Assembly: GCA_006386115.1 (NCBI GenBank)
Contig: VFIW01000080.1
Span: 1 to 64,000, forward strand
Direction of reading: 5' to 3'
Length of the DNA: 64,000 nucleotides
DNA from: Globisporangium splendens
Taxonomy: Eukaryota > Oomycota > Peronosporomycetes > Pythiales > Pythiaceae
Below, piece after piece: positions 10,871-19,585 of the stretch (position 1 is its first letter; each line of letters starts with the position of its first letter). The notes beneath the pieces were generated by a model. The model did not search any database. It saw nothing but the letters and a program-made list of their open reading frames with translations, and was not told where the DNA came from. The translations under genes were made by a program, and so were the position numbers.

Positions 10871-11043
10871 TCACTTGGTGAAAGTCACGGCGCTCGTCGA
10901 GTACTGGCAAAGTGGAGGCGACGGACCATGGCCAAGCTTCTTCGGCTCACCCGACGTCACAGCCTGAGACCACGCGCACACCTCCACCTTGGACGTCGCC
11001 TTCGACGTCTTGATCTTGATGTTGCTCAGCTTGGCTTCGTCGC
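10871..11043 (-). pseudogene. Pectate lyase A, internally deleted (last 57 codons only)
   Basis: Only the C-terminal part of an A-type PL3 lyase remains, starting at GDEAKLSN and ending at a TGA (10871-10873). Directly upstream on the minus strand lies TTCATTCTCAAATCGACC (to about 11073), the INR and leader of A2. Against A2, about 660 bp are missing: most of the leader, the signal peptide, and all the Ca2+ and substrate residues. A short ACAAG match at both breakpoints suggests microhomology. A 171-codon frame runs through, but its first part is promoter sequence. The sister locus at 63814 does not have this breakpoint. It cannot encode an enzyme. Confidence 0.9.
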
Positions 11044-11075
11044 CGTGCTTGTGCTGGTCGATTTGAGAATGAAGA

Positions 11076-12157
11076 GCTCTCCATGTTTCCGTATGGCTGT
11101 CTACCGCCGCGGCTGCAGTGCAAGTCTCCAAAGATAACACCGTGGGATATGAGGCCGACTCGAAAGAAGTGTGACCAACATGGTGATCAACGTGACGATT
11201 AGTACACGGATTCGTGCTACAGTAGTGGTGACACAGTATCTTGGCGTTGTCGGTCATCAACCCACGCCTCTCATCCTTTCGGGGTACAGACGGCGCCATT
11301 GTGGTCCTTCGACCAAAATGGATTCCAATACACAAAACTGGACAACCAGATCGTGCTTCATTGGGAACGCGCTTCTGTAAACACAAAGACGCGCTAATGA
11401 GGACGTCTCTTTTTTGTCACAGTCCTTGTCCATCTGCGTCCAAAGATCTCTTCGCGATTAAGTTTGCCGTACTTTTCATTTCTCAGTGTCTCTCTGCAGT
11501 AGTGACCAACCAAGATCCGAAAAAAATGGACCCACCGTACACCAGAGTGATACATGCGCGCGGAGGAAGGGAAACCTTCAACCTATTCACGTATGCTCCA
11601 ATCATCACATTGAGACACCAAACAAACGCGAAAGCAACACGCGCCATCCTGATGAAGGCATCTGGGGTCTAAACATTAGCCTCTGTCGAGTGATTACCAT
11701 CTGCAAACGGCGCGACGATCAGTCTGCCTGGATCAACAATCACTTCTCGACTTCTTTAGTCCTCGCTACAATCCTCATATCTATAGAAGATTCAAGCAAC
11801 CTATCATTTCTGATTAAGCAGATGCCACTCAATGGATTACTTTGCTTGTGCGGAAACCACATGGACCTCGACATTCCTTTGCAAGAAACACTACTGCACA
11901 TTGTCCAGACGCCATCTCAACGCAAGATACCTTAACGATGCGACGGAGGGTATCATCAGCCAGACACCCCCGACAGTATCAGCCGCAGCGCTGCTAGATG
12001 GATAAGGTTACTGGAGCGTCAACAACATATCCGAATAAGCCACACAAGCCACTACAAGCCATGTATTTAGTACCAAATAGAACGAGCAATCACAAGGTCG
12101 AACACCATCCGATCTCATCGTTCATTCTTTTCAGCCACATCCTCACTCGATCACACT
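11076..12157. other. Centre of the inverted repeat, upstream region of A2
   Basis: Unique spacer between the arms. 11395-11540 resembles the upstream region of A1 (3780-3910). No protein-coding gene is recognised; the open frames at 11241-11935 show no motif. Confidence 0.45.
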
Positions 12158-12159
12158 CT

Positions 12160-12173
12160 TCATTCTCAAATCG
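12160..12173 (+). promoter_or_regulatory. Oomycete initiator of pectate lyase A2
   Basis: TCATTCTCAAATCG, 67 nt before the ATG at 12240, fits the INR. The same motif is retained in the truncated A gene at about 11060-11073 on the minus strand. Confidence 0.72.
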
Positions 12174-12239
12174 ACCAGCACAAGTCACCGTCCACACAAT
12201 CACTCATCCCTCAACCGACTAATCAAGAAAACACCCAAC

Positions 12240-13022
12240 ATGGTCCGCTCCATCGTCAACGTCGCTGCTGTCCTCGCCGCCACCATCGCCACCGCTTCGG
12301 CCGCGCCAATGCCCACCGGGACGTGGCCAGCCAGCACCGGCACCGTCAAGTACAGCGCGCCTCACGTAGTCAAGGCCGGCACAACCTTCGACGGTGCCAT
12401 GAAGACCTACGAACGCTCCAACGTGCAATGCACGGACCAGGCTGAGGGCGGTAGCGCCGGCGCGGTCTTCCTCGTCGAGCCTGGCGCCACGCTCAAGAAC
12501 GTCATCATCGGCAAGGCGCAAACGGAAGGCGTGCACTGCGACCAAGGTGGCTGCACGATCCAGAACGTGTGGTGGGACGACGTGTGCGAAGACGCGCTCA
12601 GCATCAAGGGCGGCTCGGCGTCCAGCGTGACCAAGGTCATCGGTGGCGGCGCTCGCTACGCCGAAGACAAGGTCATCCAACACAACGGCTACGGCTCCGT
12701 CAGCATCGACGGCTTCTACGTGCAAGACTTTGGCAAGCTGTTCCGCGCCTGTGGCAACTGCAAGACCAAGATCCAGCGCAAGGTCTCGGTCGCCAACGTG
12801 TACGCCGTGAACCCGAAGGTCGGCATCGTGACCGTGAACAAGAACTATGGCGACGAAGCCAAGCTGAGCAACATCAAGATCAAGACGTCGAAGGCGACGT
12901 CCAAGGTGGAGGTGTGCGCGTGGTCTCAGGCTGTGACGTCGGGTGAGCCGAAGAAGCTTGGCCATGGTCCGTCGCCTCCACTTTGCCAGTACTCGACGAG
13001 CGCCGTGACTTTCACCAAGTGA
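12240..13022 (+). CDS. Secreted pectate lyase, family PL3 (A2)
   Basis: A 260-residue secreted PL3 pectate lyase that differs from A1 at one residue only (Thr for Ile at 259). Signal peptide 1-21, Glu117/Asp118/Lys123 and Arg169 are all present. The coding sequences of A1 and A2 look the same base for base until the last codons (ATT-AAG-TAG against ACC-AAG-TGA). Their leaders and downstream flanks differ clearly. That pattern suggests gene conversion limited to the coding region. It converges on B2 (13590), 567 bp downstream. Its 3' third (12849-13022) already belongs to the right inverted arm. Confidence 0.95.
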   Translation: MVRSIVNVAAVLAATIATASAAPMPTGTWPASTGTVKYSAPHVVKAGTTFDGAMKTYERSNVQCTDQAEGGSAGAVFLVEPGATLKNVIIGKAQTEGVHCDQGGCTIQNVWWDDVCEDALSIKGGSASSVTKVIGGGARYAEDKVIQHNGYGSVSIDGFYVQDFGKLFRACGNCKTKIQRKVSVANVYAVNPKVGIVTVNKNYGDEAKLSNIKIKTSKATSKVEVCAWSQAVTSGEPKKLGHGPSPPLCQYSTSAVTFTK

Positions 13023-13589
13023 TTACTGAACCATTCAAAACTGTGTTTGAGTGTACTGTTTGTTTGCATGTTGGGTTTAATCGTTATTGCTCTCGTGAAA
13101 GAGAATCACGTGTTGCACTTTCACTCGATGTGAACTCTAACCGATCGTGGTGATAATACATTCCTTCCTATGAGTTTTGCAATCGTTTATGTGCTCATCC
13201 AGAGCAACAAACTGCAACGGCAATTGCAACTTGTCCACATAGCACCAGTGGCTCCTGTTCAGTAGCCAAATGTACTCATTTACTTGAACGGTCAAAGCAA
13301 ATTGTTGATGGACACGTCTCGCTTATGCAACGCATGTTGAAGCTACTGGTCACCGGAGCCGACCAGTACTAGAAACGTCCACCTGACAGACAACAAGCAC
13401 TTAATTCGAAAAGGTTATCACTGACTGTCAGTTGGGTAGCTCAACTGATCACCTCAAATCTGATAGCTTGCTTCCCAACACTACGCCATCAAATTTTCCT
13501 CGACACACAACGTTCACATTCCTAGTGTCGCCACCTGAGAGTGTCGAAGTAAATGCATTCATTCACATCTTGCTCCACCAAATGGACGA
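13023..13589. other. Spacer between convergent A2 and B2
   Basis: Inverted copy of 10304-10870; no gene seen. Confidence 0.5.
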
Positions 13590-14378
13590 TTACTTGATGA
13601 ACTGAATGGTGCTCTCAGCGTATTGGCAAAGTGGGTGTGAAGGACCGCGGCCCAGCCATCCCGGCTCGCCCACGAACACAGCTTCCGACCAACCGCAGAC
13701 ATCGAGGTCGGAGATTTTCTTGGACGTCTTGATCTTGATGTTGCTCAGCTTGGCCTCATCGCCATAGTTCTTGTTCACGGTCGCGATGCCGACCGTTGGG
13801 TTCACCGCGTACACGTTCGAGATCGAGACCTTGCGACTGATCTTGGTCTTGCAAGTACCACACGATCGGTACAGCTTACCAAAGTCCTGCGCATAGAAGC
13901 CATCGATGTTGACGGTGCCGTAGCCGTTGTGTTGGATGATCTTGTCCTTGGCGTAGCGAGCACCACCGCCAATGACGTTCGATACACTCGACGCTGAGCC
14001 GCCCTTGATGCTGAGCGCGTCTTCGCACACGTCGTCCCACCACACGTTCTCGATCGTGCAGCCACCTTCCTCGCAATGGACGCCCTCGCTCTGAGCCTTG
14101 CCGATGATCACATTTTTCAGGATCGCACCGGGCTCAACGATGAAGACCGCGCCGTCCTTGTCACCTTCATCGTTGCCCGTGCATTGCTTGTTGGAGCGTT
14201 CGTAGGTCTTCATGCCACCGTCGAACGGCTTTCCAACCTTCACCACGTACGGTTTGTCGTACTTGACGTTCCCCATGCTCGTTGGCCAGGTGCCAGTGGG
14301 CATTGGCGCTGCGGACGAAGTAGCGATGGTTGCAGCAGCAGCGATGACTGCGGCAGATGCGACGAAAGAGTACAACAT
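13590..14378 (-). CDS. Secreted pectate lyase, family PL3 (B2)
   Basis: Mirror copy of B1 with an identical 262-residue predicted protein; the nucleotide sequences differ at a few silent sites (for example a GGC/GGT change in the VIGGGAR segment). The start at 14378 is chosen as for B1: Ala-rich signal peptide directly after it and an INR 56 nt upstream. Catalytic-site residues Glu119, Asp120, Lys125 and Arg171 are intact, so it should be active. It faces A2. Confidence 0.95.
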   Translation of the reverse strand: MLYSFVASAAVIAAAATIATSSAAPMPTGTWPTSMGNVKYDKPYVVKVGKPFDGGMKTYERSNKQCTGNDEGDKDGAVFIVEPGAILKNVIIGKAQSEGVHCEEGGCTIENVWWDDVCEDALSIKGGSASSVSNVIGGGARYAKDKIIQHNGYGTVNIDGFYAQDFGKLYRSCGTCKTKISRKVSISNVYAVNPTVGIATVNKNYGDEAKLSNIKIKTSKKISDLDVCGWSEAVFVGEPGWLGRGPSHPLCQYAESTIQFIK

Positions 14379-14434
14379 GTTGTTCGTGGAACTGGTAGAG
14401 CTTGGTTGCTTGGTGCGGCTTGAGCACTGCTTGG

Positions 14435-14449
14435 CGAATTGGATAATGA
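14435..14449 (-). promoter_or_regulatory. Oomycete initiator of pectate lyase B2
   Basis: Reverse complement of the B1 INR, 56 nt before the start codon of B2. Confidence 0.7.
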
Positions 14450-15066
14450 AACACAACCACGGGCGATTGAGTGTCAAGTCGGCAAATCGTATCAACCGTT
14501 GGTGGTGGCAAAGAAGCGAGTTGCAGCAACCATCGCTTTGCTTTCATCTGAAACAAAACCCCAGCACATTGCTGTGCGGTCCCAAGACGTTCCAGTCTAG
14601 ATTACTCCATCCGGAGTCTCTACAAGGACACGAAGGTGAGAACACGATCAGCAAATCGTCTATGATGAAGATGCATGCAACGAGGAGATTTCACGTCGAA
14701 CTTCAACCCACGTCCGTCCACTGAGGCGATCAATTCGCCATCCCGCACGACACTGCTAAGGGACACTGACACTGATGCTACACACGCGTCCCATCTTTCA
14801 GTTCAAGGAGTCGCCTCATCAGCGACACATTGCCGTGAGAATCGAGTTTCTTTGTAACCAGACCACAGCATTGACTTGAGCGAATGCGTCCTTCGTGCTT
14901 TAATTCGGCTCGATTAACATATGATCAACTGCCTTCGACTCAATAAATACAGATCGACGTCCTTCGTGCTGCACAGATTGTACTGCAGTACTGAATGTTC
15001 GACAAACTCATCCATGCAACAAAAACGATGACGGGGTGATGCATTTGTGTCAATGCCGATGATGAA

Positions 15067-15366
15067 GTGAAGGATGGTGGCCTTCTGTATATATACCGGA
15101 ACATCTTCCAGGTGCGGAAACGCAGCATCCTTCACATTGACAGGAATCCATCACTCTCAACGGGAGAGCGAACTGACAAGACGTACTGTACTGATCGGCT
15201 GATGAGCAGCTCTCGATCGACGCGTATCATTGAAATTTTGGCGACGATCGCCACTTCGACATGGACTGATCATGACACGGTCGCTCTTGAGTTGTTTACG
15301 CCTGAACGAGTGGCAAAGACCAATAGACAGCACCTTCAATATCAAGTTGGATGCAATTCCAAATGA
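15067..15366 (+). pseudogene. Possible LINE endonuclease fragment, inverted copy
   Basis: Mirror of 8527-8826, with the same TWTDHDTVALEL segment. Weak assignment. Confidence 0.3.
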
Positions 15367-16017
15367 GTAATCTGAAGATGGACACCCACAATCTTGTTCC
15401 TCGAATACAGACACCTCGGATATATATCTAATCACCTTACGTAATTTACAAATTGCCCATCGTGTAACTGTGCGAAAGCAAAAGAGTTGTCTCTTATGAA
15501 ATTTTACATACCTGCTTTAATGTTGCTGGGGTTGAGATTGCATCTTACTCGGTGCCGGTGCAATAGCCAACAAGTCAACTGTTTGGCTGGGACATGGACT
15601 GGCACCAACAATCTACACCCAGCACTCTGCCTACGGGCGAAGCAGCACGCACTGCAAGAACGTACCTACGGGAGGGATCGGCGAGGCGCCTGTGTCACCT
15701 TGGATGCTGATGAGACTCGGAGATGAAATCGCCTGTGGTGTTGCAACTTAGAAGATGGATATTTGTTTGGAAACATACCTCGCATTAAAACTGAAACCAT
15801 GGCCAACAAGTCATCCTATCAATGCTTGCTGTGAATACTCGAGTGTGCGCGTTACTGATGCTACCGAAAAATACAATTTCTATTCCATCCGCAGCAAACG
15901 CATCACCACAAGGTTGGACACTCAACAATTCAGGAACAGTGATCTGCTTCGTGAGTCGGACCTTGGTCTTGCTGAAGCGATTCAGTTGTTGTCGGTGGAC
16001 AAAAAGGAAATGCGATC

Positions 16018-16092
16018 GCCGGAGTGCCCATCGCCGGAGTGCCCATCGCCTGAGTGCCCATCGCCGGAGTGCCCATCGCCTGAGTGCCCATC
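16018..16092. repeat. 15-bp tandem repeat, five units (inverted copy)
   Basis: Reverse complement of the array at 7801-7875, with the same unit number. Confidence 0.95.
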
Positions 16093-18033
16093 GCCTCTCT
16101 TCTCCTGCACCCACTGTGGTGCATGCGATCGGAGCGGTACAGTATTAGTCCCATCCGCAACCGACTAAAGGGGTGAGTGACGTGGCCTCCAGCAGACAGG
16201 TACGGCTGATTCACTTTAGGCGCTTCCTATCGTCGCGGTTAAACCTTGCAGGTTTGAATCATCGCTGCTGATCTTACTACAGCTTAATACTTCGACTGGA
16301 TGACAAAGCCTCAGACTTTATTGTATACTCTCCCGAGTAATCTCAACACGATCGGCGCTACAGTAATCGCATACACACATAGCCCCTGAAAATTTGGATC
16401 ACACTCATCAGACTCAGAGCAGTTTCCAGTCACGCAAGTTGCGTGACAGGACGCTGTCCTGCTCGATGAGTCGATGCGATGGCCCAGCCTCCTCACCTGT
16501 CAGGGTATGGACACAATCCCAGCATTCTCGAGCGCTTCCAGGCGTTTGTATCCCACCCACAAACTTGTTGACGGCGCCAGCAAAAACGTAGTGTTTTTCT
16601 CTCTAGTACTGGGTAGTGCGTTAATGGACACAGTCAAAAGTGTGCTTCAGGCGCATACGATCAACAAGCCCAGTACTTTCAATGCACAGCTAGCGAGGTG
16701 TGCCAGTATTCGCCTCCACGGGGTACACATCAAACTTGCTGACACGTTCGCACGTCAATCTGACATGGAGGATCGCTTCCAGCCTGACCACCGGATGGAC
16801 ACTCGCTGAGCTGGAAGTGTTCAGTTATAATTTGCAAGATGCAATGCTGATGCGACACACAACACTCAGAAAGAAACTTTCGATGGAAACGAGCATCCAA
16901 ATGTCAATAATCACTTAATCGCGAAGTCCCGGCTATAGAAGATTTGGACACTCTCGGTGCATCAGCGGAGAGATGGAACTTCGCAGTAGAAAGGCACCAT
17001 CTGTTTCTACTGAAAGTGATGACGCCGGTACGTCTACAGTTGTTCTTTGACGTGCAAAGCTGCGCAATGTTGACGAAAAATTTCGTGTCGCTCCCGCTGC
17101 ATGTTTATTAGGATGCGATTGCTATCTGCATCTTGAAATACAACGCCGAAGCGAACAGGAGATTCGCATTGAGAATTGCAAAAAGTGATCGAGGTTTGCT
17201 AATTCACATTGGTTTCAGGATCCAAAATGGTCCAAGCGTTTTTGTTCCGACTCGGATTGGATAGGCGGAAATGTCTGGTTGCTGATGTTTGCTCCTCCTT
17301 CAACTCAGCCATTTGCACTGTTTCCGTGATGTCAAGGAGATGCTCAGAAGGCACCAGCAACTCGTTGAAGTTTACGATTGCCAATCACCCTGTTTGCAAA
17401 AGAGGTGGCGTTTCGTCTTGGCGTGTCACCGTAAAGAGGATGGACTCCCTTTCACCTTCATGTTCATGATTTACAGTACAAATGAAGAACTTTTTATCCT
17501 GCGTCACCTGCTGCATGTCTCGCGATTTCTGAGTCGGAAGTGGGATGCTGTCTGCTCCAAGTAGTAGGTTAAATGCACTATTTGGTCCATCTCTGCATGC
17601 TTGTCTTCATTGAATGAATTAATTGCGAATTAGTACATCATCAGCAATCGCACTCAGCGAAACGAGAAACATGCCTAGAGGATCCTGATGATGGCCGTAT
17701 CTTGTTTCCCTAATTACAGTGCGTCATTGTGGTGCTTCGAGTAGGATTATGATCGTCGTTGAGGAACTGTAGACGCACGCCTCACGTCCTAATGTGCCTG
17801 ACGGCTTCGTGCGGCTCCATCCATGTGTGTCCCCAGAGCATCTTTTGGCGTCCTACATCGTTGGCGACGTATCTCGGAGCTGGAGAGCTTGCAGACAGTT
17901 TAGAATTCCGAACGATTTTTGAAAATTGCAATGAGATGATGCAATAATGATGTTTATGGGAATGATGTAAATAATAGTCACTTTGACAGTGCAGAATTGT
18001 CGATTGTGACACTAATTTAACACAATATACCGA

Positions 18034-18156
18034 AAAACGCTTTCAGTTGCTGTTTCTGCTGTGCTGCACGTGAATCCACGGCGCGTCAACTAGCACTCTT
18101 CAGCGGATGTCAAGCATCTGTCATTGAGGGTCACAGCAGCTCGGAAACCCGTGTTG
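18034..18156 (+). pseudogene. MULE transposase fragment left of LINE-A
   Basis: From about 18070 a frame reads ARESTARQLALF and then ETRVAVALK. It continues across the 14-bp target site into EVNGVNVDDVATTVYRVKARQ at 1414-1476 or 54387-54449 once LINE-A is disregarded. That continuity supports the view that LINE-A split this MULE gene. The fragment starts abruptly at the edge of the inverted arm. Confidence 0.5.
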
Positions 18157-18170
18157 CTGTCGCTCTCAAG
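18157..18170. repeat. 14-bp target-site duplication of LINE-A (left side)
   Basis: CTGTCGCTCTCAAG, same as 54373-54386 at the other end of the element. Confidence 0.88.
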
Positions 18171-19410
18171 TTGCGAATATGTTCCAACCAGATATAGTTC
18201 GCGAGGAGGAGGTGGAAAAACGATGAGCAAGACCATGCGAGATTTTTTCCAGCCAATTCCGATCGGAGCCAAAGAAGAGGCGATTCTGGAGCAGTTCCTA
18301 ACGCATGCTAAAACCACCCGGAAGCGGCAACTGAGACGCAAGGTACAGCACAAGAAACTCGCCTGACACGAGTCCACCATTGGTATACTCACTCAGAACG
18401 TCATGGGCATGGAAAAAACCAGCAGCAATGTGGAATCATGGTTCACTTTTCTGCGGCAAAACCAACAAGAAGGGTCGATCGCGGTTGCGTTTCTCCAAGA
18501 AACGCATGTGGAGGAAAATGAAGTAGCCAGCATGAGCGCTCTGCACAGTCGGCACTGGGGGTATGAGACGAGTCGAGATGGGGACCCACTCTCGCTCTGG
18601 AGCCCAAGTTACATGAGGAAAGGAGGAGTCGCGATGCTACGGAACCCATACTCAGTTGTGTCGGCAATAGTACCATTTCGGAGGGACTTATGGACGCAAC
18701 ATTGGATGGCGGCGACGATCGAAAAGCATGGCCAGACCCTGCTACTGGTTAATGTCTATGCCCCCTCTGAAAGAATGGAACGTGAACGATTATTCCGAAT
18801 GATAGCCACTGTGACCCTGGAGCACGAAGGACCGATCCTGATTGGCGGCGATTTCAATTGCACGCTGCGTCCCGCAGTGACAGGACGTACCAAGCCACGA
18901 CGAGTAACCATGATTCGCCAGCGCTACGGCAGCTTCTACACAACTGGGGCCTTGTCGACGCACTGCATTGGGGCATCGAAGATGCTATGGACAAACGGGA
19001 TATGGATGCTTTTCGTGTGCTGCACCATACGTATCGGTACAAATTAGGAGATAGGAGGCATGCGTCAAGCAGGCTCGATCATTGGTATGTCACAGCTCAG
19101 CACGACGATTGGATCAGAGCTATCAGCACGGTCGTCCCAGGGCCACACACCGACCATAGTGGCGTCGCTCTCAGGGTGGCGTCGCCTTCACACCCAGTCT
19201 ATATCAAGTCAGGCAGGAAGGTATACCCGGTATGTGTGACTGCCCGGGCGGCAGCAGATGCCATCTCCAACGCCTTTTTTGCTACTGCGACCGAAGAGCT
19301 GGACGCAATTCTCTCAGGATCCGAAGACCTACTAGTCACAGCACAACATGCAGCGGAGTGGTGGGACCAGTGCAAGGCACGGATCAAGCAGCAATATCTT
19401 GCAGCTTCCA
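18171..19410 (+). pseudogene. LINE-A ORF2, N-terminal region and endonuclease
   Basis: Encodes the apurinic/apyrimidinic-type endonuclease that nicks target DNA: LTQNVMG near 18391, FLQETHV near 18493, GGDFNCTL near 18845, SSRLDHWYV near 19070 and TDHSGVALRV near 19150. A TGA at 18364-18366 interrupts the frame before the domain, and a frameshift near 18870 splits it. The frame runs to QQYLAASKK at about 19410, where LINE-B is inserted. Compared with LINE-B ORF2 the order and spacing of motifs are the same. Confidence 0.88.
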
Positions 19411-19423
19411 AAAAAATGGTCCG
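19411..19423. repeat. 13-bp target-site duplication of LINE-B (left)
   Basis: AAAAAATGGTCCG, same as 29965-29977. The left copy is preceded by one further A, a one-base difference in the A run. Confidence 0.88.
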
Positions 19424-19539
19424 TCACTTCGCAATTTGCGGCGTACCCAACAAGCCAACAAGCCGAGCCAGAAAGAGCAAAACATCAAGCCAGACCGCCT
19501 CAGGCCCTTTTCTTCCCCATTTCAAATCTTGGGTCACAC

Positions 19540-19553
19540 TCATTTCCAAGTCA
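19540..19553 (+). promoter_or_regulatory. INR-like motif in the LINE-B leader
   Basis: TCATTTCCAAGTCA lies 33 nt before the ORF1 start and 117 nt inside the element. It resembles the oomycete INR and could serve as an internal promoter start, though the match is imperfect and transcription from here would not copy the first 116 nt. Confidence 0.4.
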
Positions 19554-19585
19554 ATCTCCCAAGTCAGTCGGATTTGGCCTGCGGA

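Larger units (their letters stand above)
5860..11044. repeat. Left arm of a 5.2-kb inverted repeat
   Basis: Every position x in this arm pairs with 23893 minus x in the right arm (12849-18033). Matching is near-perfect with only scattered single-base differences, for example in pectate lyase B. The outer edge is near 5860/18033, where both read TTTAACACAATATACCGA before diverging. The inner edge is at 11044/12849 inside pectate lyase A sequence. It holds pectate lyase B1, the A pseudogene 3' end, and about 3.6 kb without an intact gene. Confidence 0.93.
12849..18033. repeat. Right arm of the 5.2-kb inverted repeat
   Basis: Reverse complement of 5860-11044. It contains the 3' end of A2, the whole of B2, the five-unit 15-bp repeat at 16018-16092 and about 3.6 kb with no intact gene. 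The outer edge at 18033 abuts MULE-derived sequence. Confidence 0.93.

Noticed and set aside
10871..11386. 171-codon frame at the truncated A gene taken as a novel fused protein
   Set aside because: Only the last 57 codons are lyase; the first part reads through the leader, INR and promoter-side sequence.
19232..19585. N-terminal 118-codon extension of LINE-B ORF1
   Set aside because: It consists of out-of-frame LINE-A endonuclease sequence and the LINE-B leader; the first ATG inside LINE-B in this frame is 19586.
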